Shown piece after piece: positions 22,241 to 34,563 of a stretch of 64,000 bases of DNA. A program made the position numbers and the translations under genes. The stretch comes from Sequoia sempervirens (taxonomy: Eukaryota > Streptophyta > Pinopsida > Cupressales > Cupressaceae). Under the pieces are notes generated by a model. The model made no database searches, was not told the DNA's origin, and saw only the letters and a program-made list of their open reading frames with translations. Location: assembly GCA_007258455.2 (NCBI GenBank), contig VDFB02000001.1, positions 11,822,754-11,886,753 of the forward strand, given 5' to 3'. Positions within the stretch are counted from its first letter, which is position 1. The number at the start of each line of letters is the position of its first letter.

Positions 22241-24714
22241 ATGTTCAAATATTTGAGGGTATTCTTGATAGTTATTCACTCATAACTAAAATTATAATTC
22301 TTAAAGTGTAGCTACTGAAAAAAATAATAATCTAAAGGTGTAACTACTCCACCATTTATGGAGAATATTTCATATTATACATTATACTTCAAACAAAATC
22401 ATAAGATCTCATGTTTCTATGATAAATAAGAGCAAGCAACCAAATGGGACAATGCCGTAAGTAGCTAGGTTTATTTATTATCATGTTAGTAAAGAAGTAA
22501 ATGCACTCTTGCATAAATTAGTGTGATGGTGAGATTTGAATACCCATGTTAAGGTTCTTATTTACTTTTGAACTTATTTTGTTGTTTCTTTCTTATTGTA
22601 ATTATTTTCTTTAAGTTAATCCAATAAAAATAAATAACTAAATAAAAATAGAATATTTTTGTATTGAAAATGGGCTCATTTCTCAATCCTTCACCTATGT
22701 CCATTTACACATGTTTGTATATTATATTCAACCATATCTTTTCATGTTTCCAAGTATTCATATCCATTCACCATTTATAACTTGTTTAATACTCTCAACC
22801 TTGCGCCTATACCAATACATTCATTTCCCACCTCAATATTTACACTTTGATTATCCTAGGTCAATCCCAAGGCATGTGGGAGTAATCCCAACACCAAATG
22901 GAATTAACCACCAAAATTTAAATTTTACTAACTCCCACCTATTGTATTAATTGTTATGAATCAACTTGGTACATGTTTACATAATTAATTGTTATATCTT
23001 GGTATTTAAAGGCATTTAGTGTGAATTAAATTGAGTAATTCATATTTAAAAATCCTATATATTGAAGAAAAAAACCATTCTAAGAACACTTTGTTTTGGA
23101 GCACTAAAAGGACCTTAAACTGCATCACATTCATCTAGGATGCTTGCATGATTGGTTGTTGTCTTTGATATTCTTTGATGATCATGAAGCCAATTTAATC
23201 AATCACAACCTAAGAGAACATTACTCTTGTGATTTGATAATCTTCCCATGGTATTTTTCAATACCATATGTCCTTACATCCAAGAAAATACCAAAGATAG
23301 GGGTAAAATAGGTTTCAAAAGTCTATTGTCAACATGATTATATTGTGTTTTAAATCTCTTATGCATGCGAGGTCAATATTACGAATGATAGAATCAATCC
23401 TGCATGGTCATGATTCAAATTATAGGCATTTGAAATATTTTTATGATCCTAAAGCATTTTCCAAACTGAAGGCATTCATTTCACAATATCAAGATGGTCA
23501 ATTTTTTTGCTACAACAAAGATATTCTTCATTGTTGTTCCCATAGTCTTATACCACTTTTTATCATTTTTCAAAAAAAATAAAAATCATTCCCATTAGAT
23601 AACCTCAGTGTTTATATCAAGTGTCATTCAATTTTATTTTTTCCTTTTTTAGCCTTTAAATCATTCTAGACTTGAGTTTATAATGTTTTATTTGTACTAA
23701 AATAAATTTAGATTGTTGATAAAGTCACTAGATTTTTCTATAAAAAGGGATAAGTCAATAAAGTTGAATTGTTGAGTTTTTGTGAATATGTAGAGCTCTT
23801 GTGGTAAGGAGGAAATATTCTCAAAATCTTGTTATTCCCACATCCCCACAAATGGCCTTAATATACAAAGGAATACATGGAAGTCACCCTCTCAAGCAAC
23901 TTGCCTAATTTTGACCATTTCCCTACAACCTTGCATTTCTTGCATTTGCGTTATTGTTTTGTATTTTGTGAAAAAGTAGAGATGTCAAGGGATATCCAAA
24001 CTTTTACAATGTGAGTGAATTGAGGTTCTATCTAGGGTCCACCTTGCCTCATTCAATACTAACACTTCCATGTGCAATTAATTCATCTTTTAATTTGAGT
24101 CCTATAACATATTTTATAGGGTAATATTTTTTAGGAAAAATATTGCCACCTCAGGTAGTAGTAAGTTAGAAAGTGCATATATCCTTGCATAGGTTGTTGC
24201 AAGTATCCATCGGTGTCATAACACAAGTTATTTCAGGAATCCATGAGATCATCAATATTTCTTAGAGAAATTGATGTTGATTAAACAATTCTAGCCTTAG
24301 GTATTCCTTTGTTAGCTCTAGTTTTGTGGTAATTAGAAATGCTTAGTAATTTAATGTTTTTTTTGCCTATCCTATACATTATAGATGCTCATTTAGATTC
24401 CAATATCAAGGCCCTCCCTCTAGCACCAACCAATTAACGTGTTATTTGACATGATCAAGTTGGGAATAATGAGATCACTTGGAACTCACCCTACCTCTCC
24501 TAAAAATAGACAACACTCAAGTCTCTCCAAGCTCTTCATTGTTAAGGTTTGACATACTTGGATGACTCAAAAGTTTGACCTTGCTCCAATTTCAAGAACC
24601 TTTTTAGGGATTCTAGATTAAATTGTTACAAGATTTTCCTACATCATAGCCTTCTTTTATTCACAAACTAAATCTCCCTTTTTTAACATGAAACAATAAA
24701 ATTATTATTTTTTT
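22241..24714. other. No gene seen
   Basis: AT-rich sequence with short frames only. No LTR pair, domain or clear tandem repeat was recognised. Confidence 0.5.
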
Positions 24715-25850
24715 GATAGATAAATAGCTGCTAAGGGGCAACACCCATTATATTAATTATCAAAAAATTATAGTGAAAGTTGTGTTTAGTATTCCATGCC
24801 AATAATACTACCTTGTACATCCTTTACCAATATGCATAAGCGTTGGTATATACATCGTATTCCACCCTCGATGTAATTGCAAACAAAACCTCATTACTTT
24901 CTATTTCATGGAGGCATCCATAGCTATAAAATTAGGGCCAATCGGTTTTATGATTGCAAATTCATAGATATGATAACAAAAGAAACTCCTATAGAAAAAA
25001 TTACATTGATAGACCCTATTTTTAACACATTCCCATTGTAGACACCACCATCCCAGGGCTAAGCATCACCTTCCTCTTGTATTTTCCTTGCCACTAGCGC
25101 ACCAACCACCACAGGATAGTCATTGCCACAAGCATGATGGGTTAGATTATTCATGATCTCCTCAATATCCCCAAAGTCATTCACCACCCATTCCTTGCTT
25201 AGGCCTAGACCCTAATCCTCCTCGTCCTCATCTTCAACATCCACCTCCAGCCCTTCCACATTTATGTAATCCTTCACCCACCCCGCCCTTGGCACCAAGG
25301 TGATTCTAGCCACCCTCTTCAGAAAGGTTATGCTCCGCTCCATTTGCCCCCATAGCCTTTCCAACACCTTCGGCTTAAGGGTGTGAACAATGGGGAATTT
25401 CTTCACCTCCAACCCTTGACCCAACAACATGTAGTTTTGTGGAAGTGGAGTGAGAAGATTGTCATCCACATTGTCTAGGGTCGCATCAATTTCATTGAGA
25501 AAGGAATGCAAGAATATATTTTGGCATAGCAACTTGGCCTTAGCCTTAGTCATGCCCATGTATAAAATCACTGCCAAAAACATTGTCGTGACATATGTGT
25601 TTACNNNNNNNNNNNNNNNNNNNNNNNNNNNNNNNNNNNNNNNNNNNNNNNNNNNNNNNNNNNNNNNNNNNNNNNNNNNNNNNNNNNNNNNNNNNNNNNN
25701 NNNNTTGGTATAAAGTTTCAAATGTAGAAAATAAAATGTGTGGCAACAGTATTGAATGATGCGCAACACTAGAGGAGAATCAACCAATGTAAGGGGAAAA
25801 AAAAGAGAAGCAAATGCAGTGGTATAAATAGCAAGTGGGGGAGGCAAGAA
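24715..25850 (-). pseudogene. Unrecognised minus-strand coding-like region across an assembly gap
   Basis: From 25847 to 25212 the minus strand stays open for 211 codons, but 100 bases of that are N (25605-25704), so the true length and frame across the gap are unknown. The part after the gap reads as a folded-protein-like sequence with KVLERLWGQMERSITFLKRV near 25305-25365, and ends in a strongly acidic tail (DVEDEDEED) before TAG. Similar-looking coding text continues past the stop with interruptions to about 24715, where a T-run on the plus strand could be the A tail of a retroposed copy. I do not recognise the protein family. It could be a retroposon product or a processed pseudogene. Confidence 0.35.
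25605..25704. other. Assembly gap (100 N)
   Basis: Exactly 100 unknown bases, the conventional length for a gap of unknown size. Confidence 0.98.
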
Positions 25851-26589
25851 GAGGAGGACGACAAGTCACCAATTGGAAGAAGGCGCCCAGCTAGAGGTTC
25901 AGAAACATGTTGTGCATAAAGAATAAACATGTTGGGAATTTAAGTCAGATACATGATAGTTGCATCATACCATAGAGTTAGTCAAGTTGCATACCAATAG
26001 GGAAGAGAAATCTATGTTAGTTAATTGCCAAAATTTGGAATGCTAGTTGAGAAATTTTTTGTATTGAAACCATTGAAATTTGTATTGAAAAACAGATTGG
26101 ATATTGTATCAATTTGTTTTAACTATTAAATGGATTGAATCCTTAATTTTCCTTTTTTATTTTATTGGTAAGCGGATTATTGATTGACAAAGGAACTTGT
26201 CAACTCAATATGATACCAGAGATTGGTAATTCCAATTCAAATTACAGAGGTGTTAGCTGGAAGAATAGACAAATATTGAAACTGTGATGCCATTTATATT
26301 CTAAGCAACGTTTAAAATTTGAAACAAAAAATTGTCAATTGCATTGGTATTTTATTTTGAGAAATTACAGAAGGAGCTTCTTGCATCACATGCTTTTGAT
26401 GACTCAACTTGTGTGGATCTTATGGTAGCTTCTTTATCTTTCTTGATTTGTGTGTAATCTTGTACTCTCCCATGAATGTAGGTGTAAAATCTAATGAACC
26501 CCAATCATCTCCAATAGTTTCATGATTGATGACAAACACTTCTTGTATCGGTTCCATTTTTGTAGTTGGTGTCAATGTTGTAAGAAGAT
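25851..26589. other. No gene seen
   Basis: Low-complexity AT-rich sequence between the unknown frame and the gag/protease fragment. Confidence 0.45.
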
Positions 26590-26639
26590 TTGTCATTCAT
26601 GTTTCAGTTTGTAAACAATTTTCATACTGAGGATCAACT

Positions 26640-27060
26640 TTTATCATGTAAACCTTATTCTTGTAAGTATATTTCACTAGGCGATGTAACGTTGAAGGCA
26701 CCCCATTCATTGCATGAATCCATAGTCTATCTAAGAAAAATTTATGAAATATTATTGGGCATGACATGGATAGGAGTTTGAAAAGTTACCTTACCTACTC
26801 TAACAAGTAATGTGATCACACCAAGTAGTTGTTTTCCTGCATTATCAAATCCATAGATAGATAAGGAATTTGTTTGAATTTCATTCTCATCCACTCCATT
26901 CTTATCAAGAAGGCTTACACTACAAACATTAAGTGTCAAACCATTATCAATGAGAGTACATCTTATATTCCAACCTTATTAATAAAAACCTTTGTCATCA
27001 AAGACTCATTTTGTTTTTGCACTTCTATGGGGGTAAATCATCTTAATGAAATGTTATGTT
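26640..27060 (-). pseudogene. Retroviral-type protease remnant
   Basis: The open part at 26939-26742 reads LNVCSVSLLDKNGVD, SLSIYGFDNAGKQ and VGKVTFQTPIHVMP. After a frameshift LDRLWIHAM and GVPSTLHRLVKYTY follow, the end-of-protease signature of plant gypsy polyproteins. The paralogue is at 47153-46815. Confidence 0.6.
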
Positions 27061-27401
27061 TGAGTTGACTAAGTTCATACCTTGAATTAGGGTTGCTACA
27101 ACATTTGGTTATGCACCAGGAGGGATAACAACTTTTTGCAAGGAATTTGGAGCATGCCATGGTAAAGAGGGGATGCTTGAATCAAATCCCAAAGGGATAT
27201 CTTAGTAGGAGCATTATGAAGTTGTTCCACAAGATCATACTCCTTTCCACTATGTGAGGGTAAATGAGGGGCACTAGGAAAAATGGGTTGGGGAAGTGGT
27301 ATTGATGTTGGAGTGGTTTGTGGTTTCCTATTATTCCTTGTGTTATATGTATGATTGTTCCTTGTGTTATATGTATGAGCAATGGTATTATAAGTTGGTT
27401 G

Positions 27402-27644
27402 CTACAAAATATTGTTACTAGTGAGTTGCTTTGCAAAGTTCAAGATAGCTCCTAGAGGTTTTGGTTGGTGTCGAGGTGGTCCTATGATAAGAAGTGGCTT
27501 AGGAGGTCCAATAACTAAAGGACTCTTAGAAGGTTCAAAAGGAATCTTAGGTGGCCCAATGGTTAGAGGACTCTTTGGAGGTCCAAAAGGAATTTTTGGA
27601 GGTCCTATAATCAAGGGAGATCTAATGGATACTTGTGCATTCAT
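27402..27644 (-). repeat. Proline-rich intragenic repeat (16-aa units)
   Basis: Three units of the type SPLTIGPPKIPFEPSK (48 bp each) lie in a minus-strand frame between gag-like and protease-like sequence. Confidence 0.6.
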
Positions 27645-27889
27645 TTTAGGTGGATATTTATGGATCTAATGGATACTTGTGAATTTACTTCCCCTCACCT
27701 GAAGTTTATTTTAAGTGTTTAATAAGATCTAATTTTTTAACATTGCACTTAAAAAAAACTCATCATTTATAACATTATCTACTTCAATAGATGGATTTGG
27801 AAAAATAACAAAACTTTATAATATTTTATTTAGTGGATTTTTAGTACATCCTTATTTAATACAAAACTTCTTTTATTTTATGCAACTAC

Positions 27890-28227
27890 AATGTTGGAAT
27901 AATTGCTAGTGTCTCCCTTCAGATTTAGGACATGGACTAATCGCTTCATGTGGATGTATTTATCTTTGGTGTTTGTATCAGGCATTAATAGGTTGATCTT
28001 TTGGTGCAATGGTAAACATGTTCCAACAAATGGTATTAGAGTCGTTGTCACAGGTTTGAATCCCCTCGGGTGACAATGAGGGGGGATTTTTGGACTAATC
28101 ATCAATGTCTCCTTTCAGATTCAAGACATGGACTAATTGCCTCCCACGGATCCATTTATCTCTAGCATTTGTATCAAGCATTAATAGGCCAGTCTTTTGG
28201 CACAATGACAAACATGTTCCAACATAT
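27890..28227 (+). repeat. Tandem repeat containing a tRNA-like SINE unit
   Basis: Two copies of a segment running from a TTGGA(A/C)TAAT start through GTCTCC.TTCAGATT, GACATGGACTAAT and GCATTAATAGG to AAACATGTTCCAACA lie at 27890-28027 and 28092-28227. Between and within them, GGTGCAATGG (28003-28012) and GGTTTGAATCC (28053-28063) resemble pol III A and B boxes about 40 bases apart, the layout of tRNA-derived plant SINEs. The second copy stops before the B box. There is no poly(A) tail. Confidence 0.5.
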
Positions 28228-28760
28228 AGGTCACTATCATTTACAAAGGCATTTCTTCAAGTTCTTCTTCCTCATCAGAATCCACCAGGTCAAATTTGGA
28301 GGGTGGGTGTACTCACAAGTACTCTTCCATCACCTCCTTTCCTACAGTAGGTGCATTGTGATCACAACTGAATGAAATATCACGATGGGAAGATGGTTTA
28401 CTTAGTTTAATAGAGGGTATAACAACTATGATCTTTTTTTCACCCTTTCTCACTATTTTCTTTCCAATCAAATGCGCTTAAGAGCATCAACAATGGTTTT
28501 AGAATTGGAAATCCATGCATCTCCCAAGTAGTTGATATGCTCTTATAGTTTTACCTCCAAAGATGGTTCTCTCTTGGCCACTAGGCTAGGTAAGTTCTTA
28601 GGTACATATTTCCTTTCAATTTTTCTTATTCATTTTCCTACCATTCTAACACAAGAACACTTTCAAACATTAGCGAACTATTTAATATTTAAGAAAATTT
28701 TCTCATTGTGAGCTCCTAGGTCCATGTGTTGAACCTAGTATCTTTGATACCAAGCTTAAA

Positions 28761-29810
28761 ATTGATAGTATTTTTTTTACTTCATATATAACATTCATTT
28801 ATATGAACAATAAATAAGTGGAAACTATAATCATTTGAATTTGAAATGCAACAATTTTAATAAGGAAAAAATATGGTATTCTTCTCTTTATTGTTACATA
28901 AATGAATTTTATATAAAACAAACACGTGTATAGTACACCAGAAGTGATAAAGTTTTTCCATATCTATAATTCTACATCTATCTCAAAAGTATCAAAAAAG
29001 TCATTTGTAAGGGGGAGAGCATCACCCGAATGCTTTACCTCTGTCCATAGACTGACAATCCCTTGCACACCTTCACAAAGAGTATAGACAAAGGAAACCA
29101 ACAAATTTATTCCATTTGAGTTATAGTGGTGTGTCCTACATAACCCAATCGACCATACAACTTTAGGCAATCCTCTAACTAAGTATGACCAATCTAACTA
29201 GATTATGAAATCAACACTGTGAACCAACTAAATGCAAGCATAGACTTTTGCATTACTTTGGCCAAAGTTTTTAATAAAATAAACAGTTGTGAGTTCACAC
29301 ACCTCTAACTTGACTTGGAAACAACATTTCTCCTATGGTTTAACACTTAGTTAACTCATTTGAATGTTTATCTAACTTTCACAATGATTTAAGATCAATC
29401 ATGTATATTATTATATAGTCAGTAAACAACTAAGGTTATATAAAAATACTCTTGACAATGAACATCTATATTATGTACTTGCAATTTATCGGATCTTGGC
29501 TACTGCCACGTGTTCATATGTTGTTGCAATTATTTCAAGATATATATATATATGTCAATCTACTATTTATTTTCAAAGTGAATTAGAATATTTCTATTCA
29601 ACTTATATCATAATAAAACTCTTGTTTTTAATTATATTATATTTGTTGTATTGCATAGAATTAAATAAAAGAATTTAAAATATTTCATTCACAGGTCTGT
29701 ATATTCAAACTATTCTGTCACATATACTCAATATATAAACTCTTAATACCTTTTAAATCTGAAACTTCTTCTTTATATTACCAAAAATAATAGAAAGAGA
29801 ATAGAATTTA
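28761..29810. other. No gene supported
   Basis: May contain the LTR belonging to the minus-strand element whose primer-binding site is at 28741, but no LTR partner was found. A 68-codon minus frame at 29170-28964 has no recognised domain. Confidence 0.4.
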
Positions 29811-30340
29811 AAATCATGCTTGTTATATTTATATTTTTCTACACTCTAAAATCCTCTAATCTCAACTTCAAAAACTCTTATCAATCTTTCTAGACTCTCC
29901 ACGCCTTGCTCACAACATGATTCTTCTACTCTTCCATGTATAACTTCTAAGTATAAACTCATCTCTATATATAATGCACTCTAATCATAATGCAAGTTGT
30001 TGGCATTAATATTCCAACGTGACTTTATTCCCTTCCATTTAATTTTTACTTAAGGTAAGTTAACCGCCTTTTAAAAACCACTTCTCATAATGCAAGTTGT
30101 TGACATTAATATTTATAATATATATTATATTATATATTTAAAATCATGCTTGTTATATTTCTATTTTTCTATATTTTAAAATCCTCTAAGCTTCAAAAAC
30201 TCTTGTCGATCTTTCTAGACTCTCCATGCCTTGCTCACAATGTGACTCCTCTGCTCTTCCATGTATAACTTCTAAGTATAAACTCAACTCTATATATAAT
30301 GCACTTTAATCATAATGCAAGTTGTTGGCATTAATATTTA
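29811..30340 (+). repeat. Direct duplication of a segment of about 200 bp
   Basis: AAAATCATGCTTGTTATATT opens both copies (29811 and 30138). Each runs through CTTTCTAGACTCTCCA.GCC and CTTCCATGTATAACTTCTAA to CATAATGCAAGTTGTTGGCA. A further partial copy of the end lies at 30086-30137, so the unit is longer than the two main copies show. Confidence 0.75.
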
Positions 30341-31941
30341 TAATATATATTATATTATATATTTATATATATGTATATATATATATATTTATATTTGTAT
30401 ATTTATATATATAATTCATTTGAATAATAATAAAATAAACCTTTAACAATAAAAGGTAAATCATAAGGACGACGATAAAATCTTAATATTGTCTCACGAT
30501 CAATATTTGAAATGAGGCCAAAGACTGAAAAATGACTTCAACCTATCTTTACGACTTGACCACACTAGTATTAACTCCTTGACAACATAGGGTAGAACTT
30601 GACACCTTACTTGAGCTTTGAAAAAAAACCTACATGGGTGTGTGATCGACCCAAAATGGAATTTACCCATTTATTTAGCAATGTCTATACTCTTCTCTTT
30701 GGTGTTACTCTCCCTCTCCATCTGAGAGGGAAAAACCTACTCCTGCATTCAACTTAGAAGGCCATCATAATGGTTAGTCCATTAATAACCGTGATATCAT
30801 AATCATTAATCAAAATTTATAATCGTTACTGTTCTCTAATTCTTTTTAACAAAAAATTTATATTGGATTTTAATTTCATCTAATCATCAATTGAAATAAA
30901 ATCATTCATTCATGTCAAAAACTCATATTTAACATAAATTTTTTGGGGTGTGACACATAGCAATGGTTAGATTATGTAATACCAAACATAAGAGTGATCA
31001 AACCAATATGCATATTGCATAGTCAAAACAATTTTTGGGTGCATACATCCAATCATCCACATAACATGCTTTGTGGGTGACTAATATCCCTTTTGTATTC
31101 ATGATAAACTTAAACTTAAATGTATGGATAAGAATAATGTATTTGTAGTTTTACATACTCATTTGTATGCAATTTTTAGGTGTAAATAAATTCCTCGAAA
31201 TCCTTAGTCTATCTTAGATACTACCTCTCCATAATTTTTCCATTATAACTTTCTTCATACCTTTAATATGTTGTCTCCTTAAATATTCGCCTCATTAACA
31301 AACTTAACTATAGTCCTTTAAGATTCCATATCACTCTCATTATAGGGGATTATAGTTTTTAATTCCTTTAAGGACTATGGTGGAGTGGTGTGATTGATAC
31401 TACACCATGCCAATCTTGGTATGGTGGGCTGAATACCACCCAATTTGATTCATTTTCAATTAACTTCTTTTGAATACCCTAGAATTTAGTGTTTTAATAG
31501 ACTTAAACCCATTCTTTTGAAATTTTCAAGTTATTCAAAGTAATGTTCTATCCATAGTTAAGACAATGTCAACTAAATTATCCATTATAATGGTACTTGG
31601 GATTGAACTTATTATTTAGGACAAATCAAGCTAGGGTTTTAGCTATTTAGGACTTAGGATAATGTTAAAGGATATACTAAAGTATTAATATAATTATTTT
31701 CAAACAAAGTCTCAACCCTCCAAAATTTATTTATATAATCATAAATAATAAATTGATAATTCAACTACAACCAACCAACTATAAAAACTAGTTAAGGTAG
31801 ATGACTCAAGTATTGGTCTAATGCTAATAATGAGAAATCAATAATAGAAGGATAAAAAGTGACTAGACCTCACAATAAACTAGGATGCAAATCAACAAGG
31901 TTAAGACATGTGTTGGAACAACATGCCCCAATTGAAAGCTA
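30341..31941. other. No gene seen; possible minus-strand LTR start near 30956
   Basis: AT-rich. On the minus strand TGTCACACCCCAAAAAATTT begins near 30956, the kind of start found in plant gypsy LTRs. No partner or coding domain was found to support it. Confidence 0.3.
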
Positions 31942-32290
31942 GGGATCCTGGTATCTAGACATAATAACCTAGCCAAAATAACCCTAGACACAATAACCCC
32001 TTCATAATAACCCAAGAACAAAATAACTCAAGGTCATAATAACCCATGGATAGAATAACCTGTGGTCAAAATAACCCATGGACATAATAACCCATATGTA
32101 ATTTATAAATTTTGTTTTCCTTTCTCTATATTCTTACAGGGATATTCTATCCATGGGTTATTCTAACCACAGGTTATTTTGGCTTGGGTTATTATGACCT
32201 TGGGTTATTTTGTCCTTGGATTATTGTGACCAGATTATTTTGTCCAGGGTTATTTTGGGCAAGTCATTATGTCCTACAACCAGAGATCCC
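31942..32290. mobile_element. Foldback element made of inverted arrays of a 16-bp repeat
   Basis: The left arm (31942 to about 32098) begins GGGATCCTGG and carries about eight units of the form ATAACCCATGGACATA, mostly 16 bp apart. After a spacer of about 45 bases (32099-32142), the right arm (to 32290) carries the same units in reverse complement and ends in GATCCC. The outer ends pair (GGGATC with GATCCC, GACATAATAAC with its partner). No clear target-site duplication was found. It contains no reading frame worth keeping. Confidence 0.75.
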
Positions 32291-33161
32291 CTCTTTCTAC
32301 AATTTTATCTACAAACCATTTTAACTCTAATGTTTCCAATTATGACTATCTATAATATTGGTTTGATGTGTAGAATTGTGTATACATTAGGTTTTCTTTT
32401 ATAAGCTATTTGGGGAAATTTCAAGCTTGTTTTTATCAAGGTTTAATCTATACTTGATCTCATTCTAAACTACATTTTTTTTAACATCCCACATCTGAAT
32501 TTCTATATTTTCATATTTGACATCGAGGATATGAAAATGCATTAAGGCAAAATAACACAATAGAAATGTTTAAAACACAAAAACGTATACCTACTACTCC
32601 TTCAAACTCAATGATTGAGCTAAATAGGTTGCACCCTAAGCCTATTGATATGCTCTAAATGGATGGAATGTGGATTGCTTATACAAGTAGCATGATGGTA
32701 TGATCAAGATGATTTAGTAAACAAATGGGAAACATAACAATATCATAAAAGTGGATGCTCAAATAAGATGAGAGGCCTCTTATTTATAGAATTTTCATGA
32801 TAGAAATCAAGGGCCAAGATGCATTGGTTGATTAATGGCTAGGATTGATTGAGGATTAGGGCTTGGATCAAAGTTGTAGTCATGTGACAAGTGCCACATG
32901 AGGGATGAGGGCTAGGTTTAGGATTAGGATTACAAAAACATCCTTATGTGAATGCCTAGTATTGAGAGGTGTAGTATAAAATGGAGGGATGAGATGGAAA
33001 GTTAGTTTAAATTTTGGGAAGTGTCTAGGTTCAATGAATCTAGACAAGGCACTAGACATATGAGAGGGACACTTGTCACATGATGACAATTTTAGATTGC
33101 AATCCATGTGAACAAGTTTAAGGTCTAGGATTAAATAGACAATGATAAAGGTGAATGTGAA

Positions 33162-33200
33162 ATTAATTAAATAAATAATTTAAATATTTATTTAATTAAT
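33162..33200. repeat. AT hairpin with 15-bp perfect arms
   Basis: ATTAATTAAATAAAT and ATTTATTTAATTAAT are exact reverse complements across nine bases. Confidence 0.8.
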
Positions 33201-33283
33201 GGGATTGAGTGAAAGGTAAATTAAATAAATAATAAATATGTATTTAATTAAATGTTAGGAAAAAGTGGGGTAAAGGATAAACA

Positions 33284-33313
33284 TAATTAAATAAATAATT
33301 ATTTATTTAATTA
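33284..33313. repeat. 30-bp perfect palindrome
   Basis: Each half reads TAATTAAATAAATAA from its outer end, and the two halves are exact reverse complements with no spacer. Related AT hairpins recur at 57165-57245 in the other repeat copy. Confidence 0.8.
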
Positions 33314-33330
33314 ATAGCTTAGGATAGAGT

Positions 33331-34306
33331 AAAATTAAAGGTGTGGATGGGTAAGGTGTAGGTAGTTGTTGTCATTGATGTCAACACTAAGGAGATTGTT
33401 GTTTGTTATGTCAACACTTGATTAGTAAGTTGTTATTCCTTGTCATTGGTTGTCATTGCTACATTTATGTTTACTCTTACTTTTTTATAAATGATTAATG
33501 TAAACATTTATTCATGAAAAAATACTACAATACATGCACATTTTCTTTTCTTTATCATACATTTAAATCCAAAATTTACTCTAAGAATATGCTATATAAA
33601 TACATATTAAAAAATAATATAAAAATCTTGAAATACAACTCAAAAAATTCCTTAAAAAATATAAGTATTCACTAATTAGTATAAAATTTTCATAATCTAG
33701 TTGAAAAACTTGTTTTTTATATTTATAAATAATAATATACTTAACTTCACATAAAATAAAATTTCAATTTCAATTTTTTTTGAAATATTGCTATCATTAT
33801 GTCAATCTTTCCACCATAATTATTTAAAAAAAATATTAAATTGACATCTTGGACCTATTTTATATAGATAAGAAAATACGCCTCAAATAATCAATTTCAT
33901 CACTTAAACAATAACTATATATATATTTTTAGATATTTCATTCTTCCATCACAATTAAATTGTAATAAACACCTCGAGGAGGATATCACTAGATATATTT
34001 TATATAGATTTTTTAAAGATATATAGGAGAAGGGTACCAATATCCATTATAGCTAACTTTGTGCACCCTAAGCTCCTAAATGGTATGTTGGATTTCGACA
34101 ATATTTTTTAGGTTTCTTTGTATACGACTTAAGAGCTTATAGCTATTGTTTCGACTTCTAGTTAGTTACGATGAACACAAGAGGATTCAGTATGTACACA
34201 AAAGTAAAAAAATGGTCATTTTAAGTTGATGTCCGATACATATTCTCTAGTGCCCTAATAACCTTTTTGACCACCACAAAACTTGCACAATTGATCCAAT
34301 ACATAT
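33331..34306. other. No gene seen
   Basis: AT-rich sequence with no domain, LTR or clear repeat recognised. Confidence 0.5.
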
Positions 34307-34563
34307 GCACAAATGCTCCAATAATCATGCATTGTTGGTACCAATAAAGTTTCCCAAATGTCCCAATAATCATGCACTATTGATACCAATAGAGTTGCAC
34401 AACTCATCCAATTAAATCCTTTTTTTGTAACTGCTAGGTATAAAGTGGACAACTATTAGTACACTTGAAATTCTTTAGTGGATTTTTAATTAACATGTAT
34501 CAATGAACAAAGTTGCACAAATACCCCAATAACCATGCACTATTGGTACCAATAAAATTGCAC
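34307..34563 (+). repeat. Three degenerate copies of a 45-50-bp repeat
   Basis: Units at 34307-34351, 34352-34400 and 34514-34563 share CCCAATAATCATGCACTATT and GGTACCAATA. The gap between units 2 and 3 (34439-34512) holds a segment found again at 37631-37702. Confidence 0.7.
34439..34512 (+). repeat. Dispersed repeat, copy 1 (second copy 37631-37702)
   Basis: Both copies read TATAAAGTG.ACAACTATTA, ACACTTGAAA and TTTTTAATTAACAT in the same order. The second copy lies about 270 bases upstream of the mTERF start codon. Confidence 0.6.

Larger units (their letters stand above)
26590..28760 (-). mobile_element. Minus-strand LTR-element interior, gag/protease family of the 43-49 kb insertion
   Basis: Read on the minus strand, a degraded primer-binding site TGGTATCAAAGA lies at 28741-28752. 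Next come gag-like sequence (about 28700-28380), a proline-rich repeat (27644-27402), YDLVEQL..APTKISLWDL (about 27260-27190) and a protease region (27060-26640) with LTLNVCSVSLLD, IYGFDNAGK and LWIHAM..GVPSTLH. The DLVEQL and protease blocks are the same as in the element at 43189-49618. No RT is present. The LTRs were not delimited. Confidence 0.55.
32530..33330 (-). repeat. Solo LTR-like repeat, copy 1 (partner at 56527-57266)
   Basis: About 750 bases align in the same orientation with 56527-57266. Shared blocks include GGTTGCACCCTAAGCCTATT, ACAAGTAGCATGATGGTATG and GGGCCAAGATGCATTGGTTG. The minus-strand orientation is taken from copy 2, which sits beside a primer-binding-site-like sequence. 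Confidence 0.65.

Noticed and set aside
28053..28063. True tRNA gene
   Set aside because: Only A- and B-box-like words are present; no acceptor stem or anticodon arm could be folded.
28964..29170. Minus-strand frame of 68 codons that reads like a folded protein
   Set aside because: Too short and unrecognised; could be a gene fragment but nothing around it supports one.
31942..32290. CRISPR-like array of short repeats
   Set aside because: Units are contiguous and 16 bp with no unique spacers, inverted in the second half, in plant-type DNA.
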